From the NCBI GenBank assembly GCA_016650235.1, contig JAENWC010000028.1, positions 1 to 53,405 of the forward strand: DNA of 53,405 bases. Reading direction: 5' to 3'. This stretch comes from Terriglobia bacterium. Lineage in GTDB: Bacteria > Acidobacteriota > Terriglobia > Bryobacterales > Bryobacteraceae. The notes beneath the pieces are model-generated. The model was not told where the DNA came from and made no database searches. It saw nothing but the letters and a program-made list of their open reading frames with translations. Both the position numbers and the translations under genes were made by a program. Below are positions 1 through 9,365 of the stretch, in pieces (position 1 is the first letter of the stretch; every line of letters starts with the position of its first letter).

Positions 1-500
1 CGCGGGGACAATGCGCATGAATTTGGCATCGGGTACGACGTGATCGGTTCACCCCCGCGCGCGCGGGGACAATCTGTCATTTAGCGGCAGGCTTCCACCC
101 TCGTACGGTTCACCCCCGCGCGCGCGGGGACAATGTCCATCCATGGTTCAAGCCGCAGCGGGGTAGCGGTTCACCCCCGCGCGCGCGGGGACAATGTTAT
201 CTCGCACCGCTCAAGCCTCGATATGGCCGGTTCACCCCCGCGCGCGCGGGGACAATCGCGAACGCATGCCGGCGGAACGCTGGACCATCGGTTCACCCCC
301 GCGCGCGCGGGGACAATATCTGCGTTACAGCTATACTCACTCCGCCAGACGGTTCACCCCCGCGCGCGCGGGGACAATCATTCTGGAAACTCGTTTGCAT
401 TCCGGGGTGGCGGTTCACCCCCGCGCGCGCGGGGACAATGCCTTCTGCGAGCCTGAATAGATAGCCTGGATCGGTTCACCCCCGCGCGCGCGGGGACAAT
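1..500 (-). CRISPR. CRISPR array, type I-E, 8 full repeats plus one partial
   Basis: Eight identical 29-bp repeats start at 45, 106, 167, 228, 289, 350, 411 and 472. The last 12 bases of a ninth lie at 1-12. All eight visible spacers are 32 bp, giving a 61-bp period typical of type I-E. On the plus strand the repeat begins CGGTTCACCCCCGCG and ends GGGGACAAT. On the minus strand it reads ATTGTCCCCGCG...GTGAACCG, which matches the transcribed orientation of the E. coli I-E repeat with its GC hairpin and ACCG 3' end. I therefore infer transcription on the minus strand, with the leader end near 500 and the leader-distal end outside the window. No repeat degeneracy is seen. Only 10 bp separate the first repeat from the cas2 stop, so a normal leader cannot lie in non-coding DNA here. 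Confidence 0.97.
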
Positions 501-510
501 ACATGATAAT

Positions 511-792
511 TCAGCCCTCCAGGTGAGCCTCGACAAGCCGAAGTCCCTCAATGTCGACAACTGAACGGGAGGGATCGCCCCAAAGGTCAACCGAAAACCC
601 CTGCTCATTCCTCACGGAGTACACAAGAATGCCCGCACCTCCAGCCATTTCCTGGCATGCCCTCCGCCATAGACGATCGCGGACAACTGGGGTCAAGGTT
701 CCGACGAAAACGCCGCTGCGTATCTCTAACATCCAGCGGGTCAGTTCACCGCGAAGCACGATGGGGACCCTCTCAAGCACAAGGACAACCAT
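511..792 (-). CDS. cas2e: CRISPR-associated endonuclease Cas2, type I-E
   Basis: A 93-residue protein, close to the 94 residues of E. coli Cas2. It opens MVVLVLERVPIVLRGELTRW, the typical I-E Cas2 beginning, continues through LEIRSGVFVG and ends near VDIEGLRLVEAHL, the conserved C-terminal strand. Cas2 forms the Cas1-Cas2 integrase complex that inserts new spacers. A longer frame opens at 852, but the ATG at 792 overlaps the cas1 stop codon by one base and fits the family length, so I chose it. The gene is the last in the cas operon, and its stop lies 10 bp from the first CRISPR repeat. Its 3' end probably doubles as leader DNA. Confidence 0.93.
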   Translation of the reverse strand: MVVLVLERVPIVLRGELTRWMLEIRSGVFVGTLTPVVRDRLWRRACQEMAGGAGILVYSVRNEQGFSVDLWGDPSRSVVDIEGLRLVEAHLEG

Positions 793-1730
793 CACTCCTC
801 CTGATCCGAGTGGTTGACTCCACCGGCCACGATGCCGGATTCCGGGTCCCACAGGCCAGATGGGAGGGCATCGTTGGCATCGAAGTCCTCCTCCTGTTCT
901 TCGGCGCTAGCCGCCCCACTCATCAGGAATGCCAAGTCCGGAACGATTCTCTCGAGCAGACGGGATTCAAAAAAACTGTCCCTGAGAAGATGGCGCATCC
1001 TGCCTTCGACTCGTCCGTTCCCGTCCGCCGCTGACCGGAAAGCCGCTGGGATCACGGTGTTCGCTTTGTAGAGGTCACCAATGTCATACACAAAAGAAAG
1101 CGCCTTTCCGGTGTGGATGAATCCCAAGGCCGGAGAATATCCGGACGCGACGATGGCCGCATGGCAAAGACCGTAGAGACAGGAATTGCCCGCCGAGAGC
1201 GCGCGATTTATCGGGTCGGCAGAGGACCAACTGCCGGATTTATAGTCGCGGCCTTTCCACTCGACGCCCGTCTCACGACTCGCGCGGGCGTAAGACTCCC
1301 TGACACGGACCCCTTCCCGGCCGCGAATTTCTTCGAGCCGCAGACCGGAGAGGTCTTCGCCTGGAAAGCGGTACTCGTACATGCGGCGAACCACCTGCAA
1401 CCGGAGCTCCGGATCGGAATGCAGGCGTACCCGACGCAGGAGGTTCTTCGCCGAACGGGTCTCACCGAGGCCGACGGCGTACACCCGCACACTCTCCTCT
1501 CCGCACCACATCAGCATGCAGCCGTTGTCGGCGAGGGTTTTCACGGCCGCATGGGTAATCGAAGTGCCAGGACCGAGCATGAGGAGAGACAGGACCGCGC
1601 AAGGTACCTGAATGGCGGCCTTGGCGTCGTGAACGGTGATTGACTTCGCGTCCTGGTCAATCTTGCTGTGCTCGACATAGAGGTAGCTCCAACTATCTTT
1701 GACCTTCGGTAGAATGTGCAGGTCTTTCAT
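792..1730 (-). CDS. cas1e: CRISPR-associated endonuclease Cas1, type I-E
   Basis: A 312-residue Cas1 integrase, catalytic subunit of the Cas1-Cas2 spacer acquisition complex. The likely metal ligands are visible: Glu139 in RGREG, His206 in GFIHTG and Asp216/Asp219 in YDIGDLYK, in the usual order. The N-terminal beta domain begins KDLHILPKVKDSWSYLYVEH, as is common in I-E proteins. The acidic tail after about residue 275 is poorly conserved in the family. The start overlaps the cas6e stop by 4 nt and the stop overlaps the cas2 ATG by 1 nt, so the three genes are translationally coupled. No damage is seen. Confidence 0.95.
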   Translation of the reverse strand: MKDLHILPKVKDSWSYLYVEHSKIDQDAKSITVHDAKAAIQVPCAVLSLLMLGPGTSITHAAVKTLADNGCMLMWCGEESVRVYAVGLGETRSAKNLLRRVRLHSDPELRLQVVRRMYEYRFPGEDLSGLRLEEIRGREGVRVRESYARASRETGVEWKGRDYKSGSWSSADPINRALSAGNSCLYGLCHAAIVASGYSPALGFIHTGKALSFVYDIGDLYKANTVIPAAFRSAADGNGRVEGRMRHLLRDSFFESRLLERIVPDLAFLMSGAASAEEQEEDFDANDALPSGLWDPESGIVAGGVNHSDQEE

Positions 1731-2422
1731 TTGGGCACATCCGGTTCACGTGCCGGTGCCAGGGATAGCAGCCCCTGGCCGTAGCTCTTCGCCCGCCCAA
1801 TGCCGGTTTGCAGGGCTTCGCGCAACAGCGCCGCATCCAAAACTTCCAGGATGCCGTCGAACAGCACAGACGCGACAGTGATCCGGGAGCCGCCCTTAAG
1901 GCCCTCCACTTTGCCGTTCACTCGCCGCGGATCGGGAGCTCCAGCGTCAATGCGACAGGCAAGGATCCGGAAACCGTGCTGACCCGCCTTGCGATGAAGC
2001 CACCCCATGCAGGCTTCCTCGCCACGCAGTTCGACCCGCTTGCCATTGCTCTTCGTGCCGTCCGGACGGGTTTTTGTGTCGATGGCGCGCGTGGGATTGG
2101 CGCGCAGCCGGAATAACAGTTTCCTGCCGGGCTGCAACAGGACATCGATGGAGCCGAGGGTCTTCGACTGCGGAGGAGTCTCCAGATATCCCTCAGGGAG
2201 ACGCGCAAAGTCGGGCCGATCGAGCGACTGGAGCAGCACGCGAACCATGCCCGCCTTGCCCTGATCCAGGCGGTACAGAACACCGAGAGCATTTCGGGCA
2301 GAGGGCTGGTCTGCTGCAGGGAAGAGCCTCATAAGGGCGCGGTGCAAACCATTGCAGTCGCCGAGGTCGTTGCGGACCGCGCGGCTGCGGGGATTGAGTT
2401 CGAGCAGAGAGAGCCAGATCAT
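1727..2422 (-). CDS. cas6e: CRISPR RNA endoribonuclease Cas6e (CasE/Cse3)
   Basis: A 231-residue Cas6e, which cuts the pre-crRNA at the base of the repeat hairpin and stays on the crRNA 3' end within Cascade. The N-terminal His27 in GLHRALMRLFP sits where the catalytic histidine of Cas6e is expected. The C-terminal glycine-rich loop is GIGRAKSYGQGLLSL, about residues 207-221, the family hallmark. The strong GC hairpin of the adjacent repeat is the expected substrate. It overlaps cas5e and cas1 by 4 nt on each side. Confidence 0.94.
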   Translation of the reverse strand: MIWLSLLELNPRSRAVRNDLGDCNGLHRALMRLFPAADQPSARNALGVLYRLDQGKAGMVRVLLQSLDRPDFARLPEGYLETPPQSKTLGSIDVLLQPGRKLLFRLRANPTRAIDTKTRPDGTKSNGKRVELRGEEACMGWLHRKAGQHGFRILACRIDAGAPDPRRVNGKVEGLKGGSRITVASVLFDGILEVLDAALLREALQTGIGRAKSYGQGLLSLAPAREPDVPK

Positions 2423-3156
2423 CGTTGTGCAACCTCCTCAACAGGCCTGAAATCGGTGCGGACGCGGCGCTGCGCGAAGCGCCGGTGGTGGAAGTTGAGC
2501 GGGGCGTCGGAGCGCAATTCTGCGGCTTCGGCGGCATCGCTGGCCTCAATCACGAACCGGACACGATCCGGTGAGCCGGAGATTGCAAATGCTCCGTCAA
2601 GCGGGTGCCCGAGCGGGACGGAGAGAAGCGCGGTTTCGAGCGGTTCGTCTCGAACTCCGGGCCCTTCTGGCGGAGCGTCCGGCAAGTGGACTGGAATCGA
2701 CGGGACGAAGGCCTTGCGTCCGAGCGAAAGCTGCCAAACGGGAAAGCGGAGGGCATGGTCGAGCAACTGGAGCAGTTCACGCGGCCCTTCAAGCCCGACG
2801 AGAAAGTGGGCTCCGCTGAGGTAGTAGCGGGTGGTGGGCAACGGATCGCCTGTCTTGCCGCTGGCCTTGAAGACGCCGTACGGGCGGCCATTCCAGTCGC
2901 CGCCACCAGCGGTGTGGTAATCACGGGCCATGGCGCCCTCGCGGTCCACGCGGACTCCCATGCGGAGACCTGCCAGGACCGCCAGCGTTGGGAAACCATC
3001 CTGTTCGGTCTCGGCGGCAGGTTTTCCCAGCGCGGCGCACAGCAGCCCGAGCGCACCACTCTTGGAAGGCTCCCGGCCGGTGTCGCGGATGGTGAAACGG
3101 CTGGACAGGCCCCACGATTGCATGGGGCCGGCGAGCCGGAGAAGCAACGTCGGCAT
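2419..3156 (-). CDS. cas5e: Cascade subunit Cas5e (CasD)
   Basis: A 245-residue RAMP-fold subunit that binds the crRNA 5' handle in Cascade. The N-terminus LLLRLAGPMQSWG, followed by SRF and EPSKSGALGLLCAALG, is the diagnostic Cas5e signature. The gene lies 10 bp after cas7e and overlaps cas6e by 4 nt. Length and motifs are normal, and nothing suggests inactivation. Confidence 0.94.
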   Translation of the reverse strand: MPTLLLRLAGPMQSWGLSSRFTIRDTGREPSKSGALGLLCAALGKPAAETEQDGFPTLAVLAGLRMGVRVDREGAMARDYHTAGGGDWNGRPYGVFKASGKTGDPLPTTRYYLSGAHFLVGLEGPRELLQLLDHALRFPVWQLSLGRKAFVPSIPVHLPDAPPEGPGVRDEPLETALLSVPLGHPLDGAFAISGSPDRVRFVIEASDAAEAAELRSDAPLNFHHRRFAQRRVRTDFRPVEEVAQR

Positions 3157-3166
3157 GGCAGTCCTC

Positions 3167-4396
3167 CTATACCCCGAAGGATCCTGAGCAATGTTCTACA
3201 GCCGCACGCACGAGCGCGGGGACGGTTTTGACCTCCCCTTCTCGGGCCAAATCGCCGAGAGAATCCGGGTGAAGCGTCGCGACGCCGAGCCATGCACCAT
3301 CGGGCGCGCCGTACATCGCGGTGAGTTTGCCCCAGTAGTCTCCGAGTGCTGCCATGGATGCAGTCATGAGGTCGCCGCCGACGGCGGCACGAACGGGCTT
3401 CAGGAAGGCGTTGGCGAGAGACCAGAGACCGCTCTTGCGGAGGACAACGAGCACCAGGGATGGCGGGTTCTGAGCTGCCATGCTGTTCTGTTTGCCGCTA
3501 GGAACCGCTTCGATGGAGGCCGTGAGGAAGGCCTCAACGGCCTCGCGGGCCAGGGCGGCAGTGCCGAGGTTATCGCGCAGTTGGCCGAGGTCGATGTTGG
3601 CGTAGCGGTAGAAGCAGGCGGCGTTGTACTCGACCGTGCCCATCATGGCGGCGCCGGTTTCACCTTCCGGCCGAAGGTCGTCGACGGCGGTGTAGAAGTC
3701 GAACTCGAGGTCGACCTTGTGGGTAGAGAGGGCGTGCGCAACCTGCGTAGCGGCTACGACTCCCCTGCTGTCACGGTTCTTGGGCTGTTTGGCAACCATC
3801 CGTCCGAATAGAGCAAGATCCACAGCGGACCCTTTGAAGATCACGTCCAACTCGTCCTTTAACTTCTTGGGTGCCGCTTTGACCCACCCTGGGGCTTTTT
3901 TAGATTCATCGTCATCCTCCTCTGTGACCGACTCTTTCGGTTTGTTCTTCCCCTTCTTTTTCATCTCGATTTCGTTCTTCATCTCGATTTCAAGTCGGAG
4001 CAACTCCTCCCGGTTCTTGACACATGCCCGGGCGAAAGAGTCGAGCCCCGGCCGGGAGAGGAAGATAAGAACCTTGGAGTCCCCCTGCTCGTCCAACCCA
4101 GCCTCCAGAATCTGGAATGCGACCGAACTGGCCTTTGACGCTTCAACTTCGCTGAGCCCAAGACCGACCAATAGTCGGGCGACCTCTCCGCCGAGGCTCC
4201 GACTGCGAACGCCGAGCCGCCCCTCCGTGATCAATCCGTTCTGCTGGAAGCGCGTCCTGACGGATCTCTTCAAGCACTGACTTGATATGCGGGCGCGGCG
4301 GACTCCGCCGAACTGGCAGTCCTTGGGAGATCCCGTGTCGTCGCGATTCAGATTTGACGGCGCGTAACTCTGAAGTATGTGCAGTTCCAGGTTCAT
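3167..4396 (-). CDS. cas7e: Cascade backbone subunit Cas7e (CasC/Cse4), with a charged insertion
   Basis: A 409-residue Cas7e, the crRNA-binding backbone protein present in several copies per Cascade. The N-terminus (ELHILQSYAPSNLNRDDTGS, then RARISSQCLKRSVR) is the family signature. E. coli CasC has about 363 residues. Most of the excess here is a highly charged segment at about residues 134-175, rich in Lys and Glu/Asp, which includes a duplicated EIEMKN/EIEMKK from an 18-bp tandem repeat around 3961-3993. The insertion is in frame and the rest of the protein is normal, for example DLALFGRMVAK and the PSGKQNSMAAQNPPSLVLV region. The subunit is probably functional, with a surface loop expansion. 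Confidence 0.94.
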   Translation of the reverse strand: MNLELHILQSYAPSNLNRDDTGSPKDCQFGGVRRARISSQCLKRSVRTRFQQNGLITEGRLGVRSRSLGGEVARLLVGLGLSEVEASKASSVAFQILEAGLDEQGDSKVLIFLSRPGLDSFARACVKNREELLRLEIEMKNEIEMKKKGKNKPKESVTEEDDDESKKAPGWVKAAPKKLKDELDVIFKGSAVDLALFGRMVAKQPKNRDSRGVVAATQVAHALSTHKVDLEFDFYTAVDDLRPEGETGAAMMGTVEYNAACFYRYANIDLGQLRDNLGTAALAREAVEAFLTASIEAVPSGKQNSMAAQNPPSLVLVVLRKSGLWSLANAFLKPVRAAVGGDLMTASMAALGDYWGKLTAMYGAPDGAWLGVATLHPDSLGDLAREGEVKTVPALVRAAVEHCSGSFGV

Positions 4397-4405
4397 CGTT
4401 TCACC

Positions 4406-4975
4406 TTATCCATTCAAAAGTTCGGATTCCTGTTGAACTTCTTCCTGAGGTTGATCAGACTCGGAAGCCCCGGGAACACTGTGCTTCCAGAACTCGCGGG
4501 CCCACCGCCTCTGAACGCGGTGTTCCGGTTGCCCCCACCAGCGAAGGTCGCGGAGCAATTGGGCCCAGTCCACAGCGATCTCCTCTGCTGCGAGCAGCGA
4601 GATCGCATGGCGGAGGTGAACACCGACGCTATCGGCATCGGCAGCTAGAAGAGCTACGAAGCGGCGTTCGAGGCTCTCGCTTTCTTTCTTGAGCTGGAGG
4701 TGGCGATAGGAGCCGCCGAAGTTGTGACCGGGGGTGTTCGTACAAGGGTAGCGGCCGAACAGGGCCGCGACTAGATAAAAGCGCTGCTCGTCCCAAAGCC
4801 GGTCCTTCTCGTGGATCCAACCCGCGACATAGCGGTGCATGCCAGCCGCCGCAGCGCCCTCGGACGATAGGCCGCGGCGTAGGGCCGCCAGCGCACCCCT
4901 GTTCCCGTTGTCCGCGAGACTCTTTAGGAACTCGACGAACTTGCCATCTCGGTCATCCCGCGATTGCGGTGTCAT
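4406..4975 (-). CDS. cse2: Cascade small subunit Cse2 (CasB)
   Basis: The alpha-helical small subunit of type I-E Cascade, which stabilises the R-loop. It can be read from a TTG at 4981, but the ATG at 4975 follows an AGGAGG ribosome binding site by 9 nt, so I use it (189 residues). The start lies inside cas8e and overlaps it by 23 nt. Typical features are the Arg-rich helices and the segment VAALFGRYPCTNTPGHNFGG followed by SLERRFVALL. The position between cas8e and cas7e matches the canonical I-E order. Confidence 0.9.
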   Translation of the reverse strand: MTPQSRDDRDGKFVEFLKSLADNGNRGALAALRRGLSSEGAAAAGMHRYVAGWIHEKDRLWDEQRFYLVAALFGRYPCTNTPGHNFGGSYRHLQLKKESESLERRFVALLAADADSVGVHLRHAISLLAAEEIAVDWAQLLRDLRWWGQPEHRVQRRWAREFWKHSVPGASESDQPQEEVQQESELLNG

Positions 4976-6593
4976 TCTCAACCACCTCCTTCCTCACTTC
5001 GGGGTCTGGTAGTTTCTGGTTTAGAGTGCCGATGAAGGAGCTCTCCGCCTCAGCCACGGCGCGGAAGGTCCTGTCACCGTGGCCCACGGCCCGAAAGGTG
5101 AGATCCATGGAGCGCTTTGCAGAACGGCGGCACTGACGGATCCACTCAGCCAAAGCCTCGGTCAGTCCAGTGTCGACGTCGATGGAGTCACGGCCGCCCG
5201 CTGCAAGGTCTACGATGAACTTCTGGAACTCGATCTGAATGCCCGCCCAATAGTGCTGAAGACGAAACAGCGAGCAAGCAAGACGCGACACGGCATTCTT
5301 GTCCGAATCCTTCTTCTCCCCGCCCACGCGGTCCTGATGAGTCAGGAGTCGCTCAGCAAGGCGCTTCGTTCCAGATTGAAGGGCCCTTTCACCGTTTTCC
5401 GCCATTTCCAACGCCTTCTTCACCTGCGCGCAAAGTGCAGGCTGCTTCAGAATCGTGAGCGGCAGGGGAAGCGATTCGGCGTGCCAGGAGAGCACCTTCG
5501 CCCTGGACGTGCAGAGCCCGGCAACGTCCAGAGCATACGGATGAGCCTCATCGAGAACTTCGTCGGTAAGATCACCGATCCAGTCCAGGATCGGCGGACG
5601 GACGGATTGATCCTCAAATTTCCCGAAGAGGCTATGGGCGTCGCGCCAGACCGCTCTCTCTTCCCGGAAGCTGAGCGGAATCCAGGGACTCGCGCCCTTC
5701 CGGGCCTTCGGCAAGCGCTGCCACGCCATCATCGAGTCCTTCTCTGGAAGAGCAAAGCTGTTCGAGACCGCCTCACCCTTCATTACTGCTGCGTTGCGCA
5801 CCTCGGGCGCCACGGTATCGCCCTCGGGAAAGAGCAGAATTCGGCGGCTCTGCCAAGTGAGCAGGTCCAACCATCCGCAAGGTATGCGTTCGCGAACCTG
5901 AGCCGATTTAACTCTCTCCCAGGCAGGGATGTCCTGTGCACCGCCGAAGGGAACTTCTTGGGTGGGGTGGTAGCGACGAAGATTCAAGAGCAAGGTCTGG
6001 CGAAGGCTGTCTCCTCGCACCATGCATAGTACGCCCTTAACGGTGGGCGAACCCTCCGTGTGCTTGCTCTTGGCCACGGAGGGATCGGGCGTCGCAGTGC
6101 CGCCAACGGCGTAGGTCTGATGCGCCACCAATTGGAGAGCCGCCTCCAGGGCCGTGATCGCAGAGCAGTCGTCATCGAGCGAGTGATCGAAAAGGGTGGC
6201 GTTGTTCCCGCTGGCGGAGGAATGCACCAACTTGGAGACAGGTCCAGCCAAGCACCGCGGAATCGAGGCATCCTGATAGAAGGGCTGTTCAGCGCCGAAT
6301 AAATCAAACCTGCCCCTCCACTGGTCGAAGTAGCCGTCCAAGGCAGCCATGTCGAAGGACGGAGAGCGCCACAGTATCGCCCAGGCCGCGGCGTTCCGTG
6401 GCCCGTAGACCCGGTGCAGTACTGCCAGCAAGAGGCGCATCACACTGACGCCCACCAGAGGTGACTCGTGCGTGATGTTCAGCAATTCGTGGGCGCGCGC
6501 CAGCGTTTCCCGAAGTGAGAGCGGCACCGCAATCCCCTGTCGAGTGAGACATGGAATCCACGGACGCTCCAGCAAGTTGAACGAATAGCTCAT
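4953..6593 (-). CDS. cas8e: Cascade large subunit Cas8e (Cse1/CasA)
   Basis: A 546-residue large subunit that recognises the PAM and recruits Cas3. The N-terminus FNLLERPWIPCL is the hallmark of Cse1. The length is in the usual 500-560 range, with FDLFGAEQPFYQ and a C-terminal helical bundle as expected. The start overlaps the cas3 stop by 4 nt and the 3' end overlaps cse2 by 23 nt. No frameshifts were seen. Confidence 0.94.
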   Translation of the reverse strand: MSYSFNLLERPWIPCLTRQGIAVPLSLRETLARAHELLNITHESPLVGVSVMRLLLAVLHRVYGPRNAAAWAILWRSPSFDMAALDGYFDQWRGRFDLFGAEQPFYQDASIPRCLAGPVSKLVHSSASGNNATLFDHSLDDDCSAITALEAALQLVAHQTYAVGGTATPDPSVAKSKHTEGSPTVKGVLCMVRGDSLRQTLLLNLRRYHPTQEVPFGGAQDIPAWERVKSAQVRERIPCGWLDLLTWQSRRILLFPEGDTVAPEVRNAAVMKGEAVSNSFALPEKDSMMAWQRLPKARKGASPWIPLSFREERAVWRDAHSLFGKFEDQSVRPPILDWIGDLTDEVLDEAHPYALDVAGLCTSRAKVLSWHAESLPLPLTILKQPALCAQVKKALEMAENGERALQSGTKRLAERLLTHQDRVGGEKKDSDKNAVSRLACSLFRLQHYWAGIQIEFQKFIVDLAAGGRDSIDVDTGLTEALAEWIRQCRRSAKRSMDLTFRAVGHGDRTFRAVAEAESSFIGTLNQKLPDPEVRKEVVENDTAIAG

Positions 6594-9355
6594 GCTCCTG
6601 CCCTTCCAAGAACCCGGAACCCGAGCAGCGGGTCAAGTTCCACGATACACCCGTTCACCTCCGCCCGTGCCGACGAGTCGAAGACAACAGGCTTATGAAA
6701 GCGAAGCATGGCGCTCTTGGCCCAGCCCACCGGCGTTGCCGTCTTCGCCAGCGAGAAAACTAGTCTCTTGTCCGCAACGCTCACTGAGCGAAGCAGCAGT
6801 TCCCTGACGTGCCCGGGAGACGGAGCCGCGCACAGGTCCGTCCGGCGGTGACCTGCAGCATCCAGTGAGGGCCGTGTGGAATCGCCGAACAGGCAAACCA
6901 CCTGGACGCTGGCCTCGGCCAGGCGGGTCACGGCTTGCAATCGCTGATGGACTTCGGGGTTGTCTTCCTCCAGGGGGTTCGCCGTGAACATACTCAGAGC
7001 TACGTCCGCATGGGGTTTTGGCAGGAAACGATTCCTTGCTTCCTGCGCTGCGTTGGCTATGTCCTTGTCCATGGCCGACCTCATGCGCTCCAGAGCTTCC
7101 CGTAGTGCGGCCTCCGTGGAACTTCCGGTACCGCTCCCGTATACTCCCTCGATCAGTTCCTCGACGTCATCGGGCAAGCAGACGGCTTCCTTGCACCTCA
7201 GTGCCATCCAGGTCCTGAGCAGAATGTACGGTTGGTAGACGCTGCTGTTGCGGCGGCCGAAATCGGGGATGCCAGCTGCGGTAAAGCCTGGGTCGATGAT
7301 CCACAAGCACGGAGTTGCCAATCGTTGGGGCCGGGCGTTTCGCTCGTGCCTGTGTAGACGCCCGGATCTTTGAAGGAGGAAGTCGACGGGCGCAAGCTCC
7401 GAGACCATGAGGTCGAAGTCGAGATCGAGGCTCTGTTCTACGACTTGAGTCGCGACGAGGACGGCCTTTCCAGGTCGCGCGCCATTGCCTGGGCCGAAAC
7501 GTTCAAACACCTGCTTTTCGATCCGCTGGCGATCTTCCAGGATGAAACGTGCGTGGAACAACTCCAGTTCCGGCCGGACAGCTTCGGGTTGCTGGTCGAA
7601 GACGCGCCGCAGCTCGCGGTAGGTTTCCTGCGCTTGCGCCACGGTGTTGCAGATGACTGCGGCACAGCCTCCGCCCGAGAGCAAGTCAATAAGGGTTGCC
7701 CCCGATGCGTCCCAGCCCAACCATCGCAATCCCAGGGAACGATGCGACCTCTCTGAAACGGGAAGCGCGAAACTATCCATGGCGCCGCAAGCGCGAATCA
7801 CGCTCACTCTGGGATATCGCTGGTCCTTGATCTCAATCTCAGTCCCAGGCTTTCCAGTTGCCCCTTCGGCCCACGCTTGCAACAGAGCATTTCTCCGGGC
7901 AGTCGGCAGGGTCGCGGATAGGAGCACCACGGAGCACCGTAACGCCCCTAGCCACTCGAGCAGCCGCTCCAGCAGCGTGCTCATATAGGCATCGTAGGCA
8001 TGGACTTCATCGATCACGAGCACCTTACCAGCCAGACCAAAGAGCCGGACGAAGACATGCTTCGTGATGAGGCTTGCCATCAGCGCTTGATCGATTGTGC
8101 CGACTCCGAAGGGCGTCAGAAGTGCGCGCTTCGACTGCACGAACCAGGACGCTGCAAAAACCCTTTCCGTGCCTTCCTCCCCGATGGAGGATAGCTCCAA
8201 AAACTTTTCCAGCAGGTTCAAGAACTCTGGGGACAGATTGGCGTGCCCATGAGCCAGGATGATCGGCACCGCGGCAGTGTTGTGGTAACGCTGGTCCAGG
8301 AACTCACAGACCCGCGTGAAGAGCTGGTTGCTCGTCGCCTGTGTCGGCAGGCCAAAGTAGAAACCGCGCTGACCCGCCGCGGCAGCCAACCTGTCGGCCA
8401 GCAGCAGGGCCGCCTCAGTCTTGCCTTCCCCCATCGGGGCCTCAATCAAGATAGCTGCAGGCTCGCTCAACTCCCCCGCGAGGATCTCGATTCGCGCCTG
8501 GGACTCCCGGGGCTGCTTCCCAGGAAAGAGAAGCTCGAACAGAGAAGCCGACCGAGGCTCCGGTATCCTCCGCCAACCCAGTTCACGCAGCGCCCGCCGG
8601 GCACGCTCGCGTGATTCCTGGAAGTAACCCGTCAGCGAAGGAAGGTTGAACTCGACGCCGAGTTGCGCAGCGCAGCGAAAGTACCGTTGATTGGAAGCGA
8701 TCCAATCGGCAACCGATACAAGACCAGCCGCCGATAGAGCGGGCGCGCAATCCAGGGTTTCCTTCGTCGGGCGAGTCGGCCGAAGGAGATCGATGAGTTG
8801 GTCGAGAATGCCCGCGCGCAGTGTGTTCCATTGCCCGGCACCAAAGGGGTGCTGATCGTCAGTTGTATCTTGAATCTCCTTTCGCGCTGGAAAAACACCG
8901 TGATGGCCGCCGGCGACCGACGCCCATTGACGGGCCAGCTTTGGCGTCATATTGAACTTTGCGGCGAAGGCAGGGCAAAGCAAAGCAGTCCCAAGAAGAC
9001 CGTGCGGCTTGGGCGGGTTCGCCGGAAGGTATTCGCGAGAGAGGATGCCCGCTGCAATCAGCGAAGCCGCCAATGGTTCGCTCTTTCGCTGGAACTCCGG
9101 AGTGCACTTGCCCAGATCGTGAGTGCCGGCGACGAAGGCAAGCCAATCGCGGCAATCGCCGTCAGGCAACTCTGTCGAGTCGGCAAGGAGCTGCCGAAAC
9201 GCCGGGGAGAGGACTTCCATCCACATCTCAGTGGCAACAGCAGCAACGTCGGTGAGATGGAGGAGAAGCGGGTGATAGCACAATGTTGTCGGCGGAGACC
9301 GCTCCAGTGAGGCCTCCGTCTTCGCCCAGATCAGCAGGTTTACACTATCATCCAC
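6590..9355 (-). CDS. cas3: CRISPR-associated helicase/nuclease Cas3, type I-E
   Basis: A 921-residue Cas3 with an N-terminal HD nuclease and a C-terminal SF2 helicase, which degrades DNA recognised by Cascade. HD domain: His33 in LLHLTDV, HD at 79-80 in GTHDLGK, HHG at 151-153 and SVADW near 214-218. Helicase: Walker A APMGEGKT at about 306-313, the DEVH box at 449-452, SATLP at 480-484, and the motif QRSGRLHRH. All expected motifs are present, so the gene appears intact. It starts with GTG at 9355, eleven bases from the remnant of an unrelated helicase gene, so its promoter must lie in that degraded DNA. It is the first gene of the cas operon. Confidence 0.95.
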   Translation of the reverse strand: MDDSVNLLIWAKTEASLERSPPTTLCYHPLLLHLTDVAAVATEMWMEVLSPAFRQLLADSTELPDGDCRDWLAFVAGTHDLGKCTPEFQRKSEPLAASLIAAGILSREYLPANPPKPHGLLGTALLCPAFAAKFNMTPKLARQWASVAGGHHGVFPARKEIQDTTDDQHPFGAGQWNTLRAGILDQLIDLLRPTRPTKETLDCAPALSAAGLVSVADWIASNQRYFRCAAQLGVEFNLPSLTGYFQESRERARRALRELGWRRIPEPRSASLFELLFPGKQPRESQARIEILAGELSEPAAILIEAPMGEGKTEAALLLADRLAAAAGQRGFYFGLPTQATSNQLFTRVCEFLDQRYHNTAAVPIILAHGHANLSPEFLNLLEKFLELSSIGEEGTERVFAASWFVQSKRALLTPFGVGTIDQALMASLITKHVFVRLFGLAGKVLVIDEVHAYDAYMSTLLERLLEWLGALRCSVVLLSATLPTARRNALLQAWAEGATGKPGTEIEIKDQRYPRVSVIRACGAMDSFALPVSERSHRSLGLRWLGWDASGATLIDLLSGGGCAAVICNTVAQAQETYRELRRVFDQQPEAVRPELELFHARFILEDRQRIEKQVFERFGPGNGARPGKAVLVATQVVEQSLDLDFDLMVSELAPVDFLLQRSGRLHRHERNARPQRLATPCLWIIDPGFTAAGIPDFGRRNSSVYQPYILLRTWMALRCKEAVCLPDDVEELIEGVYGSGTGSSTEAALREALERMRSAMDKDIANAAQEARNRFLPKPHADVALSMFTANPLEEDNPEVHQRLQAVTRLAEASVQVVCLFGDSTRPSLDAAGHRRTDLCAAPSPGHVRELLLRSVSVADKRLVFSLAKTATPVGWAKSAMLRFHKPVVFDSSARAEVNGCIVELDPLLGFRVLGRAGA

Positions 9356-9365
9356 TAGAGAACCA

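Noticed and set aside
133-608. Open frames across the CRISPR array encoding repeated HPRARGDN-type peptides
   Set aside because: They are translations of the 29-bp repeat and spacers with a 61-bp period, a well-known source of false gene calls.
1113-1643. Long plus-strand open frame opposite cas1
   Set aside because: Antisense shadow of a clear Cas1 gene in GC-rich DNA; no family motif or ribosome binding site.
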